Below are positions 8,169-17,374 of a stretch of DNA of 64,000 bases, piece after piece (positions within the stretch are counted from its first letter, which is position 1; each line of letters opens with the position of its first letter). Position numbers and translations under genes: made by a program. Under the pieces are notes generated by a model. It did not search any database. It saw nothing but the letters and a program-made list of their open reading frames with translations, and was not told the origin of the DNA. Source of the DNA: Halomonas denitrificans (GTDB lineage Bacteria > Pseudomonadota > Gammaproteobacteria > Pseudomonadales > Halomonadaceae); the NCBI RefSeq assembly GCF_003056305.1, contig NZ_PYVX01000007.1, forward strand, positions 1-64,000, read 5' to 3'.

Positions 8169-9644
8169 ATGGAAGTGAACGACGAGGTGATCAAGCAGGG
8201 CGCTCGCCCCTGGCACCGCGGGATGGTCATGATATTGCTGGCTGGCGCCTTGGCGGCGATCGTCAGCGCCAGCGGTGTCGAATCCATCGACGGGCCACTG
8301 ATCCTGATCCCGACAGGACTCGTTCTGCTGCTCGCACTATGGTCCAGGCGCGCGCTGGAACCGCTGGTGTTCGGTGCCTTCGCCGGCACCCTGATGATGG
8401 ATCCCACGAATGCGCTGAGCAGCCTCTCCGGGAGCCTGATGGACGTGATGACCGACGAGGATGTCGCCTGGGTCATCATGGTGTGCGGCCTGATGGGCAG
8501 CATCATCGCCCTGCTGCTGAAATCGGGCTCGTCCCAGGCCTTCGCCCGAGCCATGATGCGCTATACCACCGACAAGCCCCGCGCCCTGATGGGCTGCTGG
8601 TGCATGGGGATCGTGCTGTTCGTCGACGACTACCTCAACTCGCTGGCCGTGGGCACCTCGATGCGCAGGATCACGGACCACTTCAAGACATCCCGCGAGA
8701 TGCTGGCCTACGTCATCGACTCCACGGCGGCACCGATCAGCGTCCTGATCCCCATTTCCACCTGGGCCGTCTTCTTTGGCGCTCTCATCGAGAAGAACGG
8801 CGTCGCCGCGGATGGTCAGGGCGTGATGACCTACATCCAGGCCATTCCCTTCATGTTCTACCCATGGATTGCCGTGGCCATGGTGCCGCTGGTCATCTAC
8901 GGGAAGCTCCCGCTGATCGGGCCGATGAAAAACGCGGAACGTCGCGCCGAACAACAGGGTCAATGCGTGCCCCCGGGGGCCGAGCATATCGACGAGGACA
9001 TTGCCCACCTCGAGGCGGATGCCAAGCACAAGGGCAGCGTCTGGTCCTTCCTGCTTCCCATGGCCTCGCTGGCCTTCTTCACCTGGTGGTTCGACCTGGA
9101 TTTCCTGATGGGCATCTTCGTCACGCTGGCCGGGATGATCGTTTCCTTCATCGCCCTGAAGAAGCTGTCCGCCAACGAGACGTTCGACAATATCCTCGAG
9201 GGCTTCAAGTCGATGATCGATGCCCTGGCCGTCCTGGTAGCGGCCTTCCTGTTCAATGAGGTCAACACGGCGCTGGGCCTCAACGAATACATCATCACCA
9301 CGGTAGAACCGCTGATCTCCGCCGAGCTGTTGCCCTTCATCATCTTCAGCATCATGGGCTTCGTGTCCTTCGCTACCGGCTCGAACTGGGGCGTGTTCGT
9401 GATCATCCTGCCCATCGTCGCCACCCTGGGACACAACCTGGGGGCCGACATGACGCTGGTGATCGGCGCCACCCTGTCGGCCAGCACCTTCGGCAGCCAT
9501 GCCTGCTTCTATTCGGATGCCACGGTACTGACTTCCCAGGCCAGCGGCTGCACCCCCTTCCAGCACGCCTTCACACAGCTGCCCTATGCGGCACTGGCGG
9601 GCATCCTGGCCGCCGGCGCCTACCTGGCCCTGGGGTATCTGTGA
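8169..9644 (+). CDS. Second NhaC-family antiporter-like transporter
   Basis: 491 residues from ATG 8169, preceded by GAGGAGGTCTCC. It has the same layout as the protein at 4343-5827: VCGLMGSIIALLLKSG, FVDDYLNSLAVG, VIDSTAAPISVLIPISTW, FATGSNWGVFVII and STFGSHACFYSDATVLTSQASGC. About 11 membrane segments with a charged cytoplasmic loop near 260-290 (EHIDEDIAHLEADAKHKG). Sandwiched between two flavin oxidases under a GntR regulator, it most likely moves the amine or its acid product in exchange for Na+ or H+. This is inference; family members differ widely in substrate. Confidence 0.82.
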   Translation: MEVNDEVIKQGARPWHRGMVMILLAGALAAIVSASGVESIDGPLILIPTGLVLLLALWSRRALEPLVFGAFAGTLMMDPTNALSSLSGSLMDVMTDEDVAWVIMVCGLMGSIIALLLKSGSSQAFARAMMRYTTDKPRALMGCWCMGIVLFVDDYLNSLAVGTSMRRITDHFKTSREMLAYVIDSTAAPISVLIPISTWAVFFGALIEKNGVAADGQGVMTYIQAIPFMFYPWIAVAMVPLVIYGKLPLIGPMKNAERRAEQQGQCVPPGAEHIDEDIAHLEADAKHKGSVWSFLLPMASLAFFTWWFDLDFLMGIFVTLAGMIVSFIALKKLSANETFDNILEGFKSMIDALAVLVAAFLFNEVNTALGLNEYIITTVEPLISAELLPFIIFSIMGFVSFATGSNWGVFVIILPIVATLGHNLGADMTLVIGATLSASTFGSHACFYSDATVLTSQASGCTPFQHAFTQLPYAALAGILAAGAYLALGYL

Positions 9645-9660
9645 ACGAGGAGACCTCGCC

Positions 9661-11070
9661 TTGAACGACGTTCCCCTAAGCAACTTCTGGTCCGACAGCG
9701 CTCCCGACGACTCCGACCCACGCCCCGCCCTGACCGGGCACCACGAGGCCGATGTGGCGATCATCGGCGCAGGCTTCACCGGGCTGTGGACCGCCTACTA
9801 CCTGAAGAGCCTGTCGCCCGGCCTGACCATCCGGGTGCTCGAGGGTGAGCGCGTCGGTCACGGCGCATCCGGCCGCAACGGCGGCTGGGTGATCGGCAGC
9901 CTCGCCGGCTTGTCGCGGCTCGTCGAGGGCCTTTCTCGCGATGAGCGAAGGGCCTGCTGTCGGATACTGGCCGACAACGTGGATGCCATCGGCGCCACAC
10001 TGGCCAAGGAGAACATCGAGGCACAGTTCCACAAGGGAGGCGCCATCTATGCAGCGGCCCGATACCCGGGCCAGGAAGCGATCCAGCGAGCCTATCTCGA
10101 GCATCTCCATGCACTCGGCCACCCCGAGGAGGCATGCTACTGGCTGGACGCCGCCGAACTCGCGGAGAAGGCACGCTTCCGCAATGCGCGCGGCGGCGTA
10201 TTCCAGCGAGACTGCGCGACGGTGCACCCCCTCAGGCTGCTACGAGGATTGGCCCGCACGCTCGAGACCATGGGGGTGACCATTCATGAGCGGAGTCGCG
10301 TTCGGTCCCGCCACCCCCGAGGGGTAACGACGGACTCGGGCCACCTTCGCACCGAGCTCACGGTCAGCGCCACCGAGGGCTATTGCGCGGGGCTCCCGGA
10401 GATGCGGCGCTACGTGCTCCCCGTCCAGAGCCTGGTGGTCGCCACCGAGCCACTGTCGGCATCCTGCTGGGCCGACATCGGCATGGCCGGCCGACCGGCC
10501 TTCGCCGATGCCAGCCGCCTGGTCAACTACGGACACCGCACTGCCGACGATCGCCTGCTGTTCGGCGCCAGAGGCAGCTACCGGCTTGGCGGCCGCCCCA
10601 TGATGAACCAGGCGATTCCGGCGAGTGCCGTGACATGGCGTCGTGACCTCCTCACGGACCTGTTTCCGGCCCTCGGGGAGGTCAGGATCACCCATGGCTG
10701 GGGAGGATCGCTGGGCCTGTCACGCCGCTTTCGTCCCCATGCGCTCCTGGACCGCGCCAGCGGCCTGGCCACTGCCGGTGGCTATGCCGGCGAAGGGGTC
10801 GCCGCCTCCCACCTCTTCGCGCGCACGCTCGCCGACATGATCCTGGAACGCGATACCGACCTGACGCGAATGCCTTGGGCGATGGATGAGACCCACCCTT
10901 CGCGTGGCTTGAGGCGCTGGGAACCCGAGCCCTGCCGCTGGCTGGCCGCACAGCTGATCGGCCTGAGCTATGCGGGCGAGGAGGCGCTGATGCAGCGTGA
11001 CCGCTCGCTGGGCATCGTCCGGCCCACCCTGACGAGGCTGAACGATACCTTCGCGTCGGTCATCGAGTGA
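9661..11070 (+). CDS. FAD-dependent oxidoreductase (DAO family), second oxidase of the GntR operon
   Basis: 469 residues if started at TTG 9661, which has GAGGAG eight bases upstream and begins LNDVPLSNFW (read as Met); an upstream in-frame ATG at 9586 lies deep in the transporter gene. FAD motif GAGFTG at 36-41, then GHGASGRNGGWV and a C-terminal GGYAGEGVAASHL. It is more distant from PuuB than the oxidase at 6833: it keeps HPLRLL but has a longer C-terminal tail (ending TLTRLNDTFASVIE). Likely oxidises an amine or N-methylated amino acid; substrate unknown. The stop is 28 nt from the convergent gene at 11098 with no obvious terminator. Confidence 0.78.
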   Translation: MNDVPLSNFWSDSAPDDSDPRPALTGHHEADVAIIGAGFTGLWTAYYLKSLSPGLTIRVLEGERVGHGASGRNGGWVIGSLAGLSRLVEGLSRDERRACCRILADNVDAIGATLAKENIEAQFHKGGAIYAAARYPGQEAIQRAYLEHLHALGHPEEACYWLDAAELAEKARFRNARGGVFQRDCATVHPLRLLRGLARTLETMGVTIHERSRVRSRHPRGVTTDSGHLRTELTVSATEGYCAGLPEMRRYVLPVQSLVVATEPLSASCWADIGMAGRPAFADASRLVNYGHRTADDRLLFGARGSYRLGGRPMMNQAIPASAVTWRRDLLTDLFPALGEVRITHGWGGSLGLSRRFRPHALLDRASGLATAGGYAGEGVAASHLFARTLADMILERDTDLTRMPWAMDETHPSRGLRRWEPEPCRWLAAQLIGLSYAGEEALMQRDRSLGIVRPTLTRLNDTFASVIE

Positions 11071-11097
11071 GCGCATTGTAGCGTCGTGCAAGTGACC

Positions 11098-11652
11098 TCA
11101 ACTGTCCGCGGCCACGGTCTGCTGCCACTGGGGCCGCCCCTCCTCGAGCAGCACCCGGTCGCCCTGGGGCCGATGGTCCAGGCGCGTGGTCTGGACCACC
11201 TCGCCGTGACGCCAGGTCACCTCGTAGCCCGTGGTCTCCTGACTGGTATCGACCACCGTCTCGCACTGGCGCTGGGTGGTGGTGGTCGTCTGGCCGGCCT
11301 CGACGCGACGCTGCACCTCGCGGCCCGCCAGACCGCCGCCGATGGCGCCCGCCACGGTGGCGATCTTCTTGCCGCTGCCGCCGCCCACCTGGTTGCCCAG
11401 CAGGCCGCCGACGATGGCGCCGGCCGCCGTGCCGACGACGCTGTGCGGGTCGCGGGTCGGCGCCTGCTGCTGCACCACCACGTCGCGACACACCTCCCGC
11501 GGGGTCTCCACGGTGCGGGTCAGGGTCTCGACGTTGGTGATCTGGGCGTACTCGGGCCCGCGCTGCGCGTCCTGGACCTGCCAGGCCCCGAGGGCGATGC
11601 CGCCCAGCCCCAGCACGGCCAGGGTGGAACCCACCACGATCGACTTGCTCAT
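11098..11652 (-). CDS. Glycine-zipper 2TM envelope protein
   Basis: 184 residues with AGGAGG before the start. A short hydrophobic N-terminus (residues 4-24, VVGSTLAVLGLGGIALGAW) looks like a signal anchor. Residues 74-110 (GTAAGAIVGGLLGN to GAIGGGLAG) form a glycine zipper as in the SlyB/17-kDa antigen superfamily. The C-terminal half has a small domain with conserved Cys and a TTRLDHRPQGD stretch as in many gammaproteobacterial glycine-zipper proteins. Role: probably outer-membrane or envelope integrity. It is not functionally tied to its neighbours. Confidence 0.75.
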   Translation of the reverse strand: MSKSIVVGSTLAVLGLGGIALGAWQVQDAQRGPEYAQITNVETLTRTVETPREVCRDVVVQQQAPTRDPHSVVGTAAGAIVGGLLGNQVGGGSGKKIATVAGAIGGGLAGREVQRRVEAGQTTTTTQRQCETVVDTSQETTGYEVTWRHGEVVQTTRLDHRPQGDRVLLEEGRPQWQQTVAADS

Positions 11653-11772
11653 CTTTCACCTCCTGGAGGACGCGGCTGCGCCTCATGACGGTCACGGTCA
11701 CCGGGAGATGCGTGACGAAAAAAAGGGTGCGATGGCGAGGGACGCCTCCTGCGCCCCTCGCGGATCGCCCCC

Positions 11773-11778
11773 AGTATA
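11773..11778 (-). promoter_or_regulatory. Candidate -10 box for the glycine-zipper gene
   Basis: TATACT on the minus strand, about 120 bases upstream of the start at 11652. The matching -35 region reads TGATGT, a weak match. The rest of the 245-base gap (11653-11897) shows no other feature. Confidence 0.3.
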
Positions 11779-11897
11779 GGGTGCCGGCTCGCCGGACATC
11801 AGCACCGCCCCGCAGGTTTCACAATCCCTGACTCGCTGTCGGCAGACGACGACAGCCGGGCGCCACCACCCGGCCGGCGTCGCGCGGCACGATCGGA

Positions 11898-13094
11898 TCA
11901 GCCCTTGGGGATGTCCTTGCGCGGATCGTGGAACGGCTTGGGCACCACCACCGCCTCCTGCATGCCGGTATTGGCCTCGATGCGCAGCGGCGTGCCGAGC
12001 TCGGCATGGGAGATCGGCACCATGGCATAGCCGATGTTGCGCTCCTGGCGCGGCGAGCGGGTGGCCGAGGTCACCTTGCCGATCAGCGCCCCGCTGCTGT
12101 CGTGGACGGGGAAGACGTCGATCATCGAGCCGTCGGTGAAGTAGCCGATGCTCGGGCCGTCGATCTCCACGCCCACCAGCTTGCGCGAGACGCCCTCGGC
12201 CTTGATGCGCTCCAGGGCGGCGCGCCCGACGAAGTCGTCGTCGCCGCGCAGGTCGACCATCCAGTCGTAGCCCATGCCCACCTCGAAGGGATTGGTGTCG
12301 TACCAGATGTCGCAACCGAAGGCGAGGATGCCGCCCTCGATGCGGCGGATGTGGCAGGGGCCGATCACCTGCATGCCGTGGGGCCGCCCCGCCTCGAAGA
12401 CCCGCTGCCAGAGGGCCTCGCCGTAGCGGGTCGCCTCGCGCAGGTAGATCTCGTAGCCGATCTCGCCGGAGTAGCCGGTCCGCGAGATCACCACCGACAT
12501 GCCGTCGAGCTCCGCCTCCATGAGGTGGTAGTAGGGGATCTCCAGCACCCGCTCGCCGAACAGGTCCACCATCACCGGCTTGGCGTTGGGTCCCTGGACC
12601 TGCACCGGCGCCACGTCGATCTCGCGGATGGTGACGTCCAGGCCGGCGTGGTAGGCGAGGCCCTGGCACCACAGCAGCACGTCGCTGTCGGCCAGCGACA
12701 GCCAGAAGCGGTTCTCCTCGATGCGCAGCAGCACCGGGTCGTTGATGATGCCGCCGTCGTCCGCGGTGACGAAGACGTACTTGCACTGGCCGACCTGGCA
12801 GTGGCGCATGTCCCGCGGCACCAGTCGCTGGGTGAAGGTGAAGGCGTCGGGGCCTGAGATCTCGATCTGGCGCTCCACGCCCACGTCCCAGAGGGTGACG
12901 CCCTGCACCAGCGCCCAGTACTCGTCGACGGGGTCGGTGTAGAGGCGCGGATGGTAGTGGTGGTTGTAGACGCTGTACTTGCGCACCCCGTGGCGCCGCG
13001 AGGCGTAGAAGAACGGCGACTTGCGGATCCGCGGATAGAGCAGGATCTCCGGTGCCGTCTGGGTGTGGTCGATGCGTTCGATGACCTGGGACAT
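11898..13094 (-). CDS. GcvT-family methyltransferase resembling DMSP demethylase (DmdA-like)
   Basis: 398 residues from ATG 13094, preceded by AGGAGAGACG; an upstream GTG is in frame but lacks a site. The protein follows the GcvT/DmdA fold: VYNHHYHP, LWDVGVERQIEISGPDA, LVPRDM, NDPVLLRI, FWLSLADSD, VQGPNAKPVM, SRTGYSGEIGYEIYL, FEVGMGYDWMVDL. The WDV-ERQ-I-GPDA and SPRDM-like segments resemble DmdA, which moves a methyl group from DMSP to tetrahydrofolate, more than they resemble glycine-cleavage T-protein. It is divergent from a dimethylglycine dehydrogenase-like gene and close to formate-THF ligase, so the acceptor is presumably tetrahydrofolate. The methyl donor could be DMSP, betaine-derived or another methylated osmolyte. 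Confidence 0.78.
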   Translation of the reverse strand: MSQVIERIDHTQTAPEILLYPRIRKSPFFYASRRHGVRKYSVYNHHYHPRLYTDPVDEYWALVQGVTLWDVGVERQIEISGPDAFTFTQRLVPRDMRHCQVGQCKYVFVTADDGGIINDPVLLRIEENRFWLSLADSDVLLWCQGLAYHAGLDVTIREIDVAPVQVQGPNAKPVMVDLFGERVLEIPYYHLMEAELDGMSVVISRTGYSGEIGYEIYLREATRYGEALWQRVFEAGRPHGMQVIGPCHIRRIEGGILAFGCDIWYDTNPFEVGMGYDWMVDLRGDDDFVGRAALERIKAEGVSRKLVGVEIDGPSIGYFTDGSMIDVFPVHDSSGALIGKVTSATRSPRQERNIGYAMVPISHAELGTPLRIEANTGMQEAVVVPKPFHDPRKDIPKG

Positions 13095-13408
13095 GATCGT
13101 CTCTCCTGTGCTGATGCGAGGCCCTGCCAAGCGGCCTCGAGGCGGATGCCGAAAGGCCGTTCATGCCCTCGAAGCTAGTCCCCCGCGCCTGCGCCCACGG
13201 CACCAGCGGCGACCGCCACTTTGGTCCCAGCGACACCGCACGCCGCTTTCCCGGCGCCGGCCGCCGCGGGACGCCGACGACGGCCGCCGCGGGACGCCGA
13301 CGACGGTCGCCGCGGGACAAGAACCGGTCGGCCAGAGCAAACGGGCGCCGGCGGCCTGGCTTATGGTGAAGCCAGAAGCGTCGAGCCCATCGGCATCGGA
13401 GAGCGGCC
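13095..13408. other. Divergent intergenic region with tandem repeat
   Basis: 314 bases between the DmdA-like gene and the dehydrogenase fusion. It holds the 23-bp tandem repeat at 13259-13318 and presumably both promoters. I saw no convincing gene, tRNA or convincing -10/-35 pair; longer frames through it read as low-complexity Arg/Pro sequence. Confidence 0.6.
13259..13318. repeat. 23-bp tandem repeat, about 2.6 copies
   Basis: Units at 13259-13281 and 13282-13304 are identical (begin GGCCGCCGCGGG, end CGCCGACGAC); a third partial unit 13305-13318 differs by one T. It lies about 90 bases upstream of the gene at 13409. Confidence 0.8.
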
Positions 13409-15976
13409 ATGACAACACTACCCAAGCACGCAGACGCGGTGATCATCGGCCAGGGCGGCATCGTCGGCGCCTCGGTGGCCCACCACCTGATCGAACTGGG
13501 CTGGACGAACCTGGTGGGGCTCGAGAAATCCGCCATCCCCTCGGACATCGGCTCGACCTCCCACGCATCCGACTTCTGCTACATGACCGCCCACGACAAG
13601 ATGTCGTGCTACACCACTACCTACAGTCGGGAGTTCTACGAGCGCCGGGGGCACTACCAGCGGATCGGGGGGCTCGAGATCGCCCGGGTCGGCGACGAGG
13701 CGCGCCTGGCGGAGCTCAAGCGCAAGGTCACCTCGGGCAAGGCTTTCGGCACCAACGCGCGGCTCATCGGCCCGGACGAGGCCGTCGAGCGCTTCCCGCT
13801 GCTCGAGCGCTCGCTGGTGCTGGGCGGCCTCTGGGACCCGGACGCCGGGCTGGTGGTGCCCCGCTCGCAGCGGGTCGCCGGCGAGCTGATCGAGGAGGCG
13901 GTGGCCTCGGGCCACCTCCGGGCCTTCGCCGACACCCCGGCCATCGACATCGACGTCGAGGACGGCCGGGTGCGCGGCGTGATGACCGCCCGCGGCTACA
14001 TCGCCACCCCGGTGGTGATCGTCACCTCGGGGATCTGGGGACCGATCCCCGCGGCCATGGCCGGCGTCAGCCTGCCGCTGATGCCGGTGGAACACCCGCT
14101 GATGTTCTTCGGCCCCTTCGATGCCTTCGCCGGCACCGGGCTCGAGATCGGCTATCCGCTGCTGCGCGATCAGGGCAACTCGGCCTACCTGCGCGACACG
14201 GGCGATCCCCGGAGCACCGAGGGCGGCCAGATCGAGTGGGGCTACTACGAGGCCCACTCGCCGCGCCTGGTCGCCCCCACCGACATCCTCGAGCGCGAGC
14301 AGGCCAGGCTCTCCCCCTCCATGCGCGACCTGGAGATCGACCAGGTGATGGCGGCCTTCGAGCGGGCCGTCGAGCTGACCCCGGTGCTCGGCGAGCTGGG
14401 CTGGGACGAGAAGCACTCCTTCAACGGCCTGCTCTCGGTGACCACGGACGGCGGCTCGCTGGTCGGCGAGGCGCCGGAGACCCGCGGCCTGTGGCTGTGC
14501 GAGGCGGTCTGGGTCAAGGACGGCCCCGGCATGGGCAAGGTGCTGGCCGACTGGCTGACCCATGGCCGACCGACCCTCGACCCCCACGGCATCGACATCG
14601 CGCGCTTCTACCCGGTGCAGAAGACCCCGCACCACGTCGTCGGGCGCTGCCGGGAGATCGCCATGAAGATCTACGACCCGCCGGTGCATCCCCGGGAGCC
14701 CTTCGCGAGCGGCCGCAACCTGCGCCGCAGCCCCTTCTGGCCCCGGGAGGAGGCCCTCGGCGGCCACTTCATGGAGGTGGTGGGCTGGGAGCGGGCCCAC
14801 GGCTATGCCGCCAACGAGGCGCTGCTGGAGCGCTACGGCGACCGCGTGCCGGAGCGGCCCGACGAGTGGGACGCCCGCCACTTCTGGCGCGTCTCAAACG
14901 CCGAGCATCTCGCCCTGAGCGAGGGCGTGGGCATGATCAACCTCTCCCACTTCGCCATCTTCGATATCGACGGCCCCGATGCCGAGGCGCTGCTGGAGTA
15001 CCTCTCGGTGGCGCGGGTGGGCGGCGAGACGCCGCTCGGCAAGGGGATCTACACCCACTTCCTCGACGCGGCCGGCGGCGTGCACTCGGACCTGACCATC
15101 GTGCGCCTCGCGCCGGACCGCTTCCGGGTGATGTGCGGCGGCGACACCGGCCATCGCGACCTCATGTGGATGACCCGGATGGCCGATGAGCGCCGGCTGA
15201 CGCGCCTGCACGTCGAGGATCGCACCGACAGTCTGGCCACCCTGGGGCTCTGGGGCCCCGAGGCGCGGCGCACCCTGCAGGCACTGGCCGACGAGCCGGC
15301 GGCGCTGGAGGACGAGGCCTTCCCCTTCGCCACGGCCCGGGAGATCCGGGTGCGGGGGATACCGATCTGGGCCTTTCGCATCTCCTACGTCGGCGAGCTG
15401 GGCTGGGAGCTCTACCTGCCGTTCAGCTACGGGCTGACCCTCTGGGACCTGCTCTTCGAGCAGGGCGTGACGCCGGTGGGCATCGAGACCTACGCCAACA
15501 GCCGGCGCCTGGAAAAGAGCCTGAGGCTGCAGAACGTCGACCTGCTGACCGAGTACAACCTCCTCGAGGCGGGCCTGGCGCGCCCCAGGGTCAAGCCGCT
15601 GGAGTTCCACGGCAAGGCCGCCTACCTGGCCCAGCGCGAGCGCCATCAGCAGCCGGCCTACCTCTGCACCCTGACCATGTCGGCGCACCACGACGCCCGG
15701 GGCGTGGCCCGCTACCCGGTGGGCCACTCGCCGATCCTCGACCCACAGAGCGGCGAGGTGCTGGTGGACGCCCTGGGGCGGCGCTCCTACGTGACGAGCA
15801 TCGCCTACGGCCCGTCGGTTCAGAAGATCATCGCCCTGGGCTACCTGCCGGTCTCCCACGCCCGAGTGGGCCAGGCGCTGACCATGGAGTACTTCGGCGA
15901 GCACTATCCACTGACTGTCGAGGCGGTGGGCTATCGCGCCCTCTACGACCCTGACAACCTGCGCCCCCGAGGCTGA
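13409..15976 (+). CDS. Dimethylglycine/sarcosine dehydrogenase-like FAD oxidoreductase fused to GcvT domain
   Basis: 855 residues, the usual length for dimethylglycine dehydrogenase fusions. Residues 1-400 are a DAO-type FAD domain (VIIGQGGIVG at 11-20); 400-470 match the linking FAO domain; from about 490 (HFWRVSNAEHLALS) a GcvT folate-binding and C-terminal barrel domain follows. In canonical enzymes the covalent-flavin His sits in TWHAAG; here it is GSTSHASDF with His52 kept but Trp replaced by Ser. The expected reaction is oxidative demethylation with capture of the C1 unit by tetrahydrofolate. The altered motif and the DmdA-like neighbour suggest a different N- or S-methylated substrate. 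GGAGAG precedes the start. Confidence 0.8.
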   Translation: MTTLPKHADAVIIGQGGIVGASVAHHLIELGWTNLVGLEKSAIPSDIGSTSHASDFCYMTAHDKMSCYTTTYSREFYERRGHYQRIGGLEIARVGDEARLAELKRKVTSGKAFGTNARLIGPDEAVERFPLLERSLVLGGLWDPDAGLVVPRSQRVAGELIEEAVASGHLRAFADTPAIDIDVEDGRVRGVMTARGYIATPVVIVTSGIWGPIPAAMAGVSLPLMPVEHPLMFFGPFDAFAGTGLEIGYPLLRDQGNSAYLRDTGDPRSTEGGQIEWGYYEAHSPRLVAPTDILEREQARLSPSMRDLEIDQVMAAFERAVELTPVLGELGWDEKHSFNGLLSVTTDGGSLVGEAPETRGLWLCEAVWVKDGPGMGKVLADWLTHGRPTLDPHGIDIARFYPVQKTPHHVVGRCREIAMKIYDPPVHPREPFASGRNLRRSPFWPREEALGGHFMEVVGWERAHGYAANEALLERYGDRVPERPDEWDARHFWRVSNAEHLALSEGVGMINLSHFAIFDIDGPDAEALLEYLSVARVGGETPLGKGIYTHFLDAAGGVHSDLTIVRLAPDRFRVMCGGDTGHRDLMWMTRMADERRLTRLHVEDRTDSLATLGLWGPEARRTLQALADEPAALEDEAFPFATAREIRVRGIPIWAFRISYVGELGWELYLPFSYGLTLWDLLFEQGVTPVGIETYANSRRLEKSLRLQNVDLLTEYNLLEAGLARPRVKPLEFHGKAAYLAQRERHQQPAYLCTLTMSAHHDARGVARYPVGHSPILDPQSGEVLVDALGRRSYVTSIAYGPSVQKIIALGYLPVSHARVGQALTMEYFGEHYPLTVEAVGYRALYDPDNLRPRG

Positions 15977-15984
15977 CGCGACCC

Positions 15985-16011
15985 GGCCGGGGGAGCGACG
16001 CTCCCCCGGCC
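15985..16011. terminator. Bidirectional hairpin between convergent genes
   Basis: A 12-bp perfect GC stem (GGCCGGGGGAGC, 15985-15996, with 16000-16011) and a GAC loop, between the stop at 15976 and the convergent stop at 16051. No T-run. Confidence 0.6.
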
Positions 16012-16050
16012 ATGCCCCGCCCTTTCGAGACGCTTAGACCCGACGGGCCA

Positions 16051-17106
16051 TCACAGCTCCTCGACCCGCGGCGCGTCCGGACGCTCCTCGCCCGGTACCA
16101 GGCCACCCTCGCGATCGCTGCGCCGCAAGCGCTCCCGGCTCGGGGAGTGGCCGAAGCGGTCGTGATAGCACTTGGTGAAGTGCGGCGGCGAGATGAAGCC
16201 GCAGGCCAGGGCCACGTCGGTGATCGGCATGTGGGTCTGGCGCAGCAGCAGCCGCGCGCGCACGAGACGCAGCTCCATGTAGTACTTCAGCGGCGGACAG
16301 CCCACGTAGCGCTGGAAGAGCCGCTCCACCTGGCGACGCGAGAGGTTGGCATAGCGGGCCAGCTCGTCCAGGGAGAGCGGCTCCTGAAGGTTGGCCTCCA
16401 TCAGCGTCGCCAGCTCCTCGAGCTTGGGATGGGTACGACCGAGGCGCACCCGCAGCGGCGTCCGCTGGCGATCGCCCACCTCGCGGATCCGCTCGTGGAT
16501 GAATTCCTCGGCGATCGCCTCGGCCAGCGCCAGGCCCTGCTGCCGGCCGATCAGGGTCAGCATCATGTCCAGGGGCGCGATGCCCCCGGAGCAGGTGTAG
16601 CGGTCGCGGTCGATGACGAAGAGCTGCGGGGTGAAGGTCACCGCGGGAAACAGCAGCGCCTCGTGGATGCTCGAGATATGCTCCCAGTGCAGGGTGCAGC
16701 TGTAGCCGTCGAGGACTCCGGCCTGGGCGAGCACGTAGCCGCCGGTGCAGACCCCGCCCAGCGGGATGCGCCGCCGGGCCAGCCGGCGCAGCCAGGCGAG
16801 GGTGTCGCGGTCGCAGCAGTCCTGGACGTCGACGCCGGCGCACACCAGCACCAGGTCCAGCGACAGCCCGTCCTCCATGGCGCAGTCCACCGCCATGTCG
16901 AGGCCGCTGCTGCTGCGCACGGGACGACCATCGGGACTCACCAGATGCCAGGTATAGAGCCGCCGGTCGGCGAGGTGGTTGGCCATGCGCAGCGGCTCCA
17001 GCGCCGAGGAGAAGGCCAGCAGGGAGAACCCCGGCAGCAGGACGAAGCCGAAGTCGTGGTGCTCCTCGTTCGGGGCATGCCGGTTCGGGGAATGCAGGGA
17101 TTCCAT
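16051..17106 (-). CDS. gbdR: GlxA-type AraC-family regulator (GbdR-like)
   Basis: 351 residues. Residues 15-200 are a DJ-1/PfpI (class I glutamine amidotransferase-like) domain: FGFVLLPGFSLLAFSSALEPLRMAN, GGVCTGGYVLAQAG. Residues 235-335 are the AraC double helix-turn-helix: LSLDELARYANLSRRQVERLFQRY and ITDVALACGFISPPHFTKCYHDRFGHSPS. This architecture is that of GbdR/CdhR, which sense glycine betaine, dimethylglycine or carnitine and activate demethylation genes. Location next to the dehydrogenase/GcvT fusion supports control of that module. The symbol is tentative; CdhR-like and other GlxA regulators share the fold. Confidence 0.75.
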   Translation of the reverse strand: MESLHSPNRHAPNEEHHDFGFVLLPGFSLLAFSSALEPLRMANHLADRRLYTWHLVSPDGRPVRSSSGLDMAVDCAMEDGLSLDLVLVCAGVDVQDCCDRDTLAWLRRLARRRIPLGGVCTGGYVLAQAGVLDGYSCTLHWEHISSIHEALLFPAVTFTPQLFVIDRDRYTCSGGIAPLDMMLTLIGRQQGLALAEAIAEEFIHERIREVGDRQRTPLRVRLGRTHPKLEELATLMEANLQEPLSLDELARYANLSRRQVERLFQRYVGCPPLKYYMELRLVRARLLLRQTHMPITDVALACGFISPPHFTKCYHDRFGHSPSRERLRRSDREGGLVPGEERPDAPRVEEL

Positions 17107-17374
17107 CGCGCGCCCTCCTCACCGTGGTCGCCTACCTCGACTCTAGTCAGAGACTCGTCCGCGCAACAGCGTCGCGACCGTCGCCTCGACGACTCGCCCT
17201 TTGCTCGCGGCGGCGCGCCCCACCCGACGAGGCCCGCCGTTCGGCCTCGACATGTCGCTGCGACCAAGCCCGCCGGCGCCGACGGGCAAGTCCCTGGCCA
17301 GGCGGACACGAATACTGAGATTATGGACGTTGGACGCCCTCGACGTCCCGGCGGATGATCCAGGAGACGTGGCG

